Below, one piece after another: positions 6,850-11,280 of a stretch of DNA of 11,280 nucleotides. The stretch's first letter is position 1, and every line of letters begins with the position of its first letter. The stretch spans positions 1 through 11,280 of the forward strand of contig DNXB01000353.1 in NCBI GenBank assembly GCA_003506995.1. Reading direction: 5' to 3'. The notes under the pieces were generated by a model. It saw only the letters and a list, made by a program, of their open reading frames with translations, had not been told where the DNA came from and made no database searches. This DNA is from Verrucomicrobiales bacterium (GTDB lineage: Bacteria > Verrucomicrobiota > Verrucomicrobiia > Verrucomicrobiales > Verrucomicrobiaceae). Position numbers and translations under genes: made by a program.

Positions 6850-7088
6850 GATGCCTGGCGCTCAGCCTTTTTTCGGTCACGATACGCGCGAATCACCTCA
6901 GGCAGGTTGTCCCACTTGCCTTCCGCCTGCTCCTGCTCCGCCTGTTCCGACATTTCTTTCCGCAAGCGCTCAATCTCCACATCCAAGATCGCGTTACGCA
7001 CTTCAAGCAACTGCTCTTCCGACATGGAGGAGATGGAGTCCACCAGTTGCTCACGCAGATTTTTGGGCATGGGTTGTGTGACTGTCAT
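6846..7088 (-). CDS. Putative antitoxin partner of the PIN toxin
   Basis: The 80-residue product is very rich in Glu, Gln, Lys and Arg and is predicted mostly helical, with a long amphipathic stretch (about residues 21-55, SMSEEQLLEVRNAILDVEIE onward) that could form a coiled coil. The C-terminal part (NLPEVIRAYRDRKKAERQAS) is basic. I recognise no named antitoxin domain; the role is inferred from size, helical charge pattern and the ATGA overlap with a PIN toxin, a standard antitoxin-toxin arrangement. An ATG at 7070 would give a 74-residue form. The frame is open much further upstream, but that extension is antisense to the fusion-protein gene and is a shadow. A GGGGGAGG lies about 15 bases before the chosen start, too far for an ideal ribosome binding site. 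The promoter should lie in the 69-base gap shared with the divergent fusion-protein gene. Confidence 0.65.
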   Translation of the reverse strand: MTVTQPMPKNLREQLVDSISSMSEEQLLEVRNAILDVEIERLRKEMSEQAEQEQAEGKWDNLPEVIRAYRDRKKAERQAS

Positions 7089-7157
7089 GCCGCCAAGATT
7101 AACCTCCCCCACGCAGCTTTCCAATCCCTTTTCCCACACCTCCGTCTGACCGCCTTC

Positions 7158-8144
7158 ATGAAATCCTTCCTCCTTTTCACCCTCCTCACCACCAGCGCCC
7201 TCGCGCTCGACCTTCCTGCCACGAAGCCGCAGAAGGGCACCATCCACCGCTGGATCAGCCTGCCCGCCAGTTTCGCCCCATGGCAGCAGGTCGATTTGAA
7301 AGCGCGTGTGGCCGGTTACATCGAGAAAATCACCGTCGATAAGGGCGATGTCGTCACCCCACAGCAGCAGCTCATTCAAATCGAAGTCCCCGAACTCAAG
7401 GCCGACCTCATCGGTCATCGCGCCGAAGTCGCCGCCGCCGAGATCGAGGTGAAACGCCTCCACGAGGCACGCGCCAAGTCGCCCGACCTCATCCTGCCCC
7501 AGTCCGTCGATGATGCCGAAGCCAAGCTCGCCATCGCCAAGGCCGGCATGGAGCGCACCAACGCGCTCATCGACCTCGCGCAGATCAAAGCGCCCTTTGC
7601 CGGCACCATCACCGACCGCCGCGTCGATCCCGGCGCGTTCGCTGCCGCAGGAGGCGACACCTTGCTCCAGCTCACCGATGTCTCCACCCTGCGTCTTCAA
7701 GTGCCCGTCATCGAGATCGAAACCGCCCTGCTCAAAGTCGGCCAGCAGGTCGAGGCCAAAGTGGATGCCCTCGGCGGCGCAATCGTCAAAGGCACGATCA
7801 CCCGCATCGCCGGAACGCTCGACTCCGCCACGCGCACCATGCTCATTGAGGCCGACTTCAAAAACGACGATGGCAAGCTCCGCCCCGGCATGTTCGCCAC
7901 CGCGCGCCTCGCCGTCGAGCAACATGACAACGCCACCATCATCCCTGTCGCTGGTCTGGTGAAGGAGAAGGCCAACAGCTTCGTCTTCAAACACGTCAAC
8001 GGCCAGGCCATCAAGACCGCCATCAAACCCGGCTTCAACGACGGCGTGAACGTCGAAGTGCCGGAGTTGAAGGCAGAGGACATCATCCTGCTGCCGGGCA
8101 CCGGCACCCTCACCGACAAGCAGCCCGTCACCGTCAAACAATGA
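7158..8144 (+). CDS. RND efflux periplasmic adaptor (membrane fusion protein, HlyD/AcrA-like)
   Basis: The 328-residue protein links the inner-membrane pump to the outer-membrane channel. It starts with a signal peptide (residues 1-16, MKSFLLFTLLTTSALA, cleavage after ALA). Then come a barrel-sandwich half-motif (VDLKARVAGYIEKITVDKGD, 45-64), a helical hairpin (about 77-140), the returning lipoyl half-motif (IKAPFAGTITDRRVDPGAFA, 143-162), a beta-barrel (about 165-255, with LRPGMFATARL) and a membrane-proximal domain to the end. Length is slightly short because the hairpin is short. There is no lipobox cysteine, so it is not a lipoprotein, unlike AcrA. The frame is open upstream to 7047, but only the ATG at 7158 gives a signal peptide at the N-terminus. 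The stop codon lies within the first unit of the repeat at 8140. It belongs with the RND permease, although an inverted toxin-antitoxin pair lies between them. Confidence 0.9.
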   Translation: MKSFLLFTLLTTSALALDLPATKPQKGTIHRWISLPASFAPWQQVDLKARVAGYIEKITVDKGDVVTPQQQLIQIEVPELKADLIGHRAEVAAAEIEVKRLHEARAKSPDLILPQSVDDAEAKLAIAKAGMERTNALIDLAQIKAPFAGTITDRRVDPGAFAAAGGDTLLQLTDVSTLRLQVPVIEIETALLKVGQQVEAKVDALGGAIVKGTITRIAGTLDSATRTMLIEADFKNDDGKLRPGMFATARLAVEQHDNATIIPVAGLVKEKANSFVFKHVNGQAIKTAIKPGFNDGVNVEVPELKAEDIILLPGTGTLTDKQPVTVKQ

Positions 8145-8272
8145 CGAAACCAGAATGAGGAATGACGAAATAAGCCCCAATACCGAAATCCGAATTCAAA
8201 CACTCCACGCCATGTCCTTCGTCATTCGAGCTTCGTCATTCATTAGTCATTCGTCATTCTGGCTTCGCCATT
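8140..8272. repeat. Interspersed repeat with inverted AATGACGAA / TTCGTCATT units
   Basis: AATGACGAA occurs at 8140-8148 and 8161-8169, and its reverse complement TTCGTCATT at 8218-8226, 8232-8240 and 8250-8258. Degenerate copies lie at 8245-8251 (AGTCATT) and 8264-8272 (TTCGCCATT). The outer arms CCAGAATGA (8150-8158) and TCATTCTGG (8254-8262) are also perfect inverted repeats, so the whole element can fold into a long imperfect hairpin. The centre holds ACCGAAATCCGAATTC (8182-8197). From memory, repeats of this kind are dispersed in genomes of this bacterial group, but copy number cannot be seen here. The left unit contains the stop of the fusion-protein gene and the right half encodes the N-terminus of the TolC-like protein. 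Confidence 0.75.
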
Positions 8273-9552
8273 CGGCGGCGTCCCTGGCTTTCATTTTGGC
8301 TGCATCGTTCACCGCCGCCGCCCCCGCCCACGTCGATCTCCCGACCGTCATGAAGCTCGCCGGAGCCAACAACGACGAAATCCAACTCGCCCGCGTGAAG
8401 CACACCGAGACCCTCGCGGAGTCGAAGCTGGCGTGGCAGCGGTTCTGGCCCAGCCTGAACCTCGGCGTCGGTTACAAGCGGCACGACGGCAACATCCAGG
8501 ATGTGGCTGGAGCCATCTTTGATGCCAGCAAGCAGCAGTACACCGTCGGTCCCTCCGTCCTGATCGACTGGGCGCCGGGCGAGATCTATTACGCCGCCCT
8601 CGCCGCCAAGCAGAAGGCCCTCGCCGCCGAGCAGCTTGCCGAAAAATCCCGGCGCGACATCGTCACGCAGGCCACAGGCCGTTATTATGACCTTCTCGCC
8701 AATGAGGCCAGCGTCGCCATCATTGAGGACGACCTGCGTCTCACGCAGGATTACGAAAATCAGCTCGCAGGAGCCGTCACCGCAGGCACGGCATTTCGTG
8801 CGGATTTGCTCCGCGTCAAAACGCAGGTCTCTCGCGCCAAGCTCGCGATTCGTCAGGAGCAAGAGAAGCGCGATCTCGCCGCCGCCGCGCTCTCTGAAAC
8901 GCTGCGCCTGCCGCCGCAGACCGAACTCCGCCCCGCGAAGGCCGATCTCGTGCCCGTGCGCCTCAACGGCAAAACCGGCGTCGCCACGCTGCTTTCCCAG
9001 GCCGCGCAGAACCGCCCGGAGATGAAAGCGGCCTCCGCCGTCAGCACCGCCGCCCAGCTTGAGCGTGATCGCGCCCGCATCGCCCCGCTGATTCCCAGTG
9101 TGCAGGCTGGATACAGCTTTGGCGGTCTCGGTGGCGGCTTCAACGGCCAGATGGGCAGCTTTGACGACACCCAGGACATGTACATCGGCCTCGGCTGGAA
9201 AATCGGCCCCGGCGGCCTGTTTGACCGACAGCGCCAGGTCATCGCCAACAGCCGCGAGGAAGCCACCCAGCTCCAAACCGGCCAGATCAAGGCCGCCATC
9301 GGCCGCGAGGTCGTCGAAGCTGCGGCCAAGGCCCAAAGCGCACATGATCAGATCGCCATCAACGACGAGGCCGTCACCGCCGCCGAAGAAATGGTGAAAC
9401 TCGCCAAAGAACGCCAGGCCAGCCAATTGGGCGTGGTGTTGGAATACTTGCTGGCACGGGAGGAACTCACCCGCGCCCGCCAAAGCCGCGTGCAGTCCGT
9501 GACGAACTTCAACAAGGCCCAGCACGAGCTGAAACGGGCGGTCGGGAAATAA
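8212..9552 (+). CDS. TolC-family outer-membrane efflux protein
   Basis: This is the outer-membrane channel of the tripartite exporter, about 446 residues from the ATG at 8212 (465 from an ATG at 8155), within the usual 420-500. After a signal peptide (h-region LAFILAASFTAAAPA) the sequence shows the two-repeat helical pattern of TolC proteins: an early L-x-x-V-x-x-A---N-x-x-I block, SKLAWQRFWPSLNLGVGY leading into the first beta pair, long alanine/glutamine/glutamate-rich coiled-coil helices, and a second PLIPSVQAGYSFGG strand region followed by a second helix pair ending near FNKAQHELKRAVGK. The start is hard to fix, because both ATGs lie in the repeat and neither has a good ribosome binding site. 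I prefer 8212 because 8155 would give a ~40-residue N-region. The MFP stop lies 10 bases before 8155, so translational coupling is possible. Confidence 0.9.
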   Translation: MSFVIRASSFISHSSFWLRHSAASLAFILAASFTAAAPAHVDLPTVMKLAGANNDEIQLARVKHTETLAESKLAWQRFWPSLNLGVGYKRHDGNIQDVAGAIFDASKQQYTVGPSVLIDWAPGEIYYAALAAKQKALAAEQLAEKSRRDIVTQATGRYYDLLANEASVAIIEDDLRLTQDYENQLAGAVTAGTAFRADLLRVKTQVSRAKLAIRQEQEKRDLAAAALSETLRLPPQTELRPAKADLVPVRLNGKTGVATLLSQAAQNRPEMKAASAVSTAAQLERDRARIAPLIPSVQAGYSFGGLGGGFNGQMGSFDDTQDMYIGLGWKIGPGGLFDRQRQVIANSREEATQLQTGQIKAAIGREVVEAAAKAQSAHDQIAINDEAVTAAEEMVKLAKERQASQLGVVLEYLLAREELTRARQSRVQSVTNFNKAQHELKRAVGK

Positions 9553-9592
9553 ACCGGCCATCTTGGAGGCGGAGAATTTTCCTGTCCGGTTT
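9551..9592 (+). terminator. Weak hairpin after the TolC-like gene, possible terminator
   Basis: AAACCGG at 9551-9557, touching the TolC stop codon, is complementary to CCGGTTT at 9586-9592, leaving a loop of about 28 bases. The short stem, long loop and lack of a clean T-run make it a poor intrinsic terminator. It occupies the only gap between the efflux genes and the sigma-factor gene, which must also hold the sigma promoter. Confidence 0.2.
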
Positions 9593-9621
9593 CCCCTTCT
9601 CGCGTGAGATAGTGGAAACGC

Positions 9622-10155
9622 ATGAATCCTGCCGAAACCCACGCCGCCCAGGTTTTTCTCTCCCATCACGATTTTGTGAAGGGCGTGGCGCTGAAGTACG
9701 CCCCATGGCCCGGCCTCATGGATGACATCACGCAGCAGGTGTTTCTCGAATTCATGGCGAAGGAGTCGAAATGGGATCTCAGCAACGACGCACGGCCGCT
9801 GCTGGCCACGATGACGCGCCACATCGCCATGCGGCTGTGGCGTGAACGCACGCGGCAGCAGCCGGAAGTGGTGCAAAAGCTCGCGGATCACATTCGACTG
9901 CTGGCGGAGGAGCGCGAGAAGCCGCCGCGCTACGAGGATGAGATCGGCTTGCTGCGCTCCTGCCTGCAAAAGCTGCCGGAGAAAAGCCGCGAACTGGTGG
10001 AACTCTATTATTACAACGAAGTCGGCACGCCGGAGATCGCGGAGCAGATCAACATGAAGGCGGACACCGTCTGCCGGGCGCTTTCACGCGTGCGCGAAAA
10101 GTTGCGCGAGTGCATCCAACAATCCATGAGCCAGGGAGGCCACGCGCATGCTTGA
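9622..10155 (+). CDS. ECF-type RNA polymerase sigma factor (Rhodopirellula/Verrucomicrobium subfamily-like)
   Basis: The 177-residue protein has sigma region 2 at about residues 11-76 (FVKGVALKYAP, then DDITQQVFLEFM for core binding and LLATMTRHIAMRLWRER for -10 recognition). Region 4 lies at about 108-165 (LRSCLQKLPEKSRELVELYY, then the helix-turn-helix VGTPEIAEQINMKADTVCRALSRVREKLRECI for -35 binding). Regions 1.1 and 3 are absent, as expected for an ECF sigma factor. The YYYNE form of region 4 and the partner gene suggest the subfamily described from Rhodopirellula and Verrucomicrobium (TIGR02989-like). The start codon follows a weak GTGGAAA. The stop overlaps the start of the FecR-LamG gene by 8 bases, so the two are co-translated. 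It should direct transcription when its membrane partner responds to a signal; the targets are unknown. Confidence 0.9.
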   Translation: MNPAETHAAQVFLSHHDFVKGVALKYAPWPGLMDDITQQVFLEFMAKESKWDLSNDARPLLATMTRHIAMRLWRERTRQQPEVVQKLADHIRLLAEEREKPPRYEDEIGLLRSCLQKLPEKSRELVELYYYNEVGTPEIAEQINMKADTVCRALSRVREKLRECIQQSMSQGGHAHA

Positions 10156-11280
10156 TTCAGACACCTTGATTCAGCATTACCTCGAAGGCACGCTCAGCGA
10201 TGCCGGGGCGGAGCAATTGCATGAGTTGCTCAAAGCGCAGCCTGAACTGGGCGAAAAGCTGATCCAGCACTTCGAGATGGACGCGATGCTGCGCGCCACG
10301 AAGCCTTTGGCCGCGAATAACATCATCCGTCCAGCCTTGCTGCCGAAACGTCGTTTCACCTTCGCCACCGTCACCAGCGTGGCGGCAATGGCGGCCTGCA
10401 TCACGCTGCTTGGCGCATGGGTTGTGCTGCCGTGGCTGAAATCGGATGTGGAAGAGACCACCGCCTCCGTCGCGGTGCTCACACGCGGCGTGAATCTCGA
10501 ATGGGAATCCACCCCGATCACACCGGGCACGCCGCTTTCGCCGGGCTTGCTCAAATGGAAGTCCGGCATCGCGCAGATCGAGTTTTACCAAGGTGCCCGC
10601 GTTTTGATCGAAGGCCCCGCCGAGCTTTTACTGGTCTCCAGCGGCGAGGCCACCTGCACGCGCGGCAAACTCAGTGCCAACGTGCCGCCGCAGGCCGTAG
10701 GTTTCCGCATCAACACGCCGAAAGGCACCATCGTCGATCTCGGCACCGAGTTCGGCCTTGATGTGAATGATGCAAGCTCCGAGGTCCACGTCTTCAAAGG
10801 CGAGGTCGAGCTGCACAAGGCCGCCGAGTCGATGAAATCGCTCAAAGAAGGCCAGGCCATGACCTTCGCAGCCGAATCGCAGCTCCTCGCCGCGAATGCG
10901 TCGAGCTTTGCCTCGCTGAACGAAATCAATGCCCGCACCGCCTTGTCGGATCGCTCGCAATTTGAGCGCTGGCAGACGCAAAGCGCCAAACTAAACGCCG
11001 ATCCGAGTTTGAAGCTGCATTTCGACTTCCAGGACGACGAAACCGCCCGCTCGCTGCGCAATCATGCCGCGCAAGGCGAGGAAGGCAGCATTGTCGGCGC
11101 GTCATGGACCACCGGTCGCTGGCCGGAGAAGCAGGCGCTGGAGTTTCGTAATGTGAGTGACCGCGTGCGCCTCAGCATCGCGGGCGAAACCAAAGCACTG
11201 ACGATGGCAATGTCCGTGCGCGTCAACGGCCTCGACCGCGCGTTCAACTCCCTCTTCATGTCCGAAGGCTGGGGAGATCG
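10148..11280 (+). CDS. FecR-domain and LamG-domain membrane protein (putative anti-sigma/sensor), 3' end outside window
   Basis: The visible 377 residues begin inside the sigma gene. Residues 1-65 are a cytoplasmic region starting LIQHYLEGTLSDAGAEQL, the helical pattern of short anti-sigma-like N-termini in these proteins. A single membrane helix follows at about 71-96 (FATVTSVAAMAACITLLGAW). Outside the membrane is a FecR domain at about 105-245, with EFYQGARVLIEGPAELLL, RINTPKGTIVDLGTEFGLDV and VHVFKGEVELH, the strongest part of the match. After a linker, LHFDFQDDETARSLRNHA and GRWPEKQALEF (about 290-375) open a LamG/concanavalin A-like jelly-roll domain, which is cut by the window edge. 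FecR-LamG proteins next to ECF sigma factors are typical of Planctomycetes and Verrucomicrobia. The likely role is sensing a surface ligand, perhaps a glycan, and controlling the sigma factor. The ATG at 10148 overlaps the sigma stop by 8 bases. Confidence 0.88.
   Translation, partial: MLDSDTLIQHYLEGTLSDAGAEQLHELLKAQPELGEKLIQHFEMDAMLRATKPLAANNIIRPALLPKRRFTFATVTSVAAMAACITLLGAWVVLPWLKSDVEETTASVAVLTRGVNLEWESTPITPGTPLSPGLLKWKSGIAQIEFYQGARVLIEGPAELLLVSSGEATCTRGKLSANVPPQAVGFRINTPKGTIVDLGTEFGLDVNDASSEVHVFKGEVELHKAAESMKSLKEGQAMTFAAESQLLAANASSFASLNEINARTALSDRSQFERWQTQSAKLNADPSLKLHFDFQDDETARSLRNHAAQGEEGSIVGASWTTGRWPEKQALEFRNVSDRVRLSIAGETKALTMAMSVRVNGLDRAFNSLFMSEGWGD

Noticed and set aside
7089..8180. 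Upstream extension of the antitoxin frame to 444 codons
   Set aside because: The extension is antisense to the fusion-protein gene and Gly/Asp-rich; only the last 80 codons have a protein-like helical pattern and a suitable start.
8140..8272. Repeat units as a CRISPR array
   Set aside because: Units are only about 9 bases, occur in both orientations and have uneven short spacing, unlike CRISPR repeats.
8254..9969. 571-codon minus-strand open frame
   Set aside because: Antisense to the TolC-like gene and the start of the sigma factor, both of which have clear family motifs.
10417..10761. 114-codon plus-strand frame inside the FecR-LamG gene
   Set aside because: It is a shadow in another frame; the frame from 10148 carries the FecR and LamG motifs without interruption.

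Overview
The window looks like chromosomal DNA of a GC-rich Gram-negative bacterium from the Planctomycetes/Verrucomicrobia group. A verrucomicrobial host (Verrucomicrobiaceae-like) is my best guess. The clearest sign is at the right end: a short ECF-type sigma factor overlaps a gene for a membrane-anchored FecR-LamG protein, a pair typical of that group. The tripartite RND pump and outer-membrane lipoprotein show a double membrane. The phylum assignment is inference from gene content, not from a marker gene.

Layout. (1) Positions 1-432, minus strand: decayed remnants of a DsrE-family sulfur-relay-like gene, with a frameshift and probable internal deletion, running in frame into the first part of a SAM-dependent methyltransferase. 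(2) Positions 437-457: a perfect 10-bp palindrome that looks like an operator. (3) Positions 484-3063, plus strand: an uncharacterised outer-membrane-type lipoprotein, a 41-codon small ORF, a DoxX-family membrane protein and a TauE/SafE-family anion permease; the last two overlap by ATGA. (4) Positions 3064-3211: a short intergenic region with a second, imperfect copy of the palindrome. (5) Positions 3212-9552: a tripartite efflux system in the order RND permease, membrane fusion protein, TolC-like outer-membrane factor. It is interrupted between permease and fusion protein by an oppositely oriented PIN-domain toxin-antitoxin pair (6424-7088). A repeat rich in AATGACGAA/TTCGTCATT units lies at the fusion protein/TolC junction and supplies the TolC start codon and the first residues of its signal peptide. 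(6) Positions 9622-11280: the sigma factor and the FecR-LamG protein, which runs off the right edge.

How the parts may work together. The RND permease, fusion protein and TolC homologue should form one envelope-spanning exporter. The operator-like sites upstream of the lipoprotein (and the DsrE remnant) and upstream of the RND gene suggest that both transcription units answer to one repressor-type regulator, which is not in this window. DsrE, TauE/SafE and DoxX are all families met in sulfur-compound handling, so detoxification of a sulfur or thiol-reactive compound is a reasonable but untested hypothesis. The sigma/FecR-LamG unit looks independent of the efflux cluster.

The most unusual points are the shared palindrome, the toxin-antitoxin insertion in an efflux operon, the repeat used as coding sequence, the atypical proton-relay residues of the RND permease, and the broken DsrE-methyltransferase region. 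No tRNA, rRNA, CRISPR array or transposase was found.
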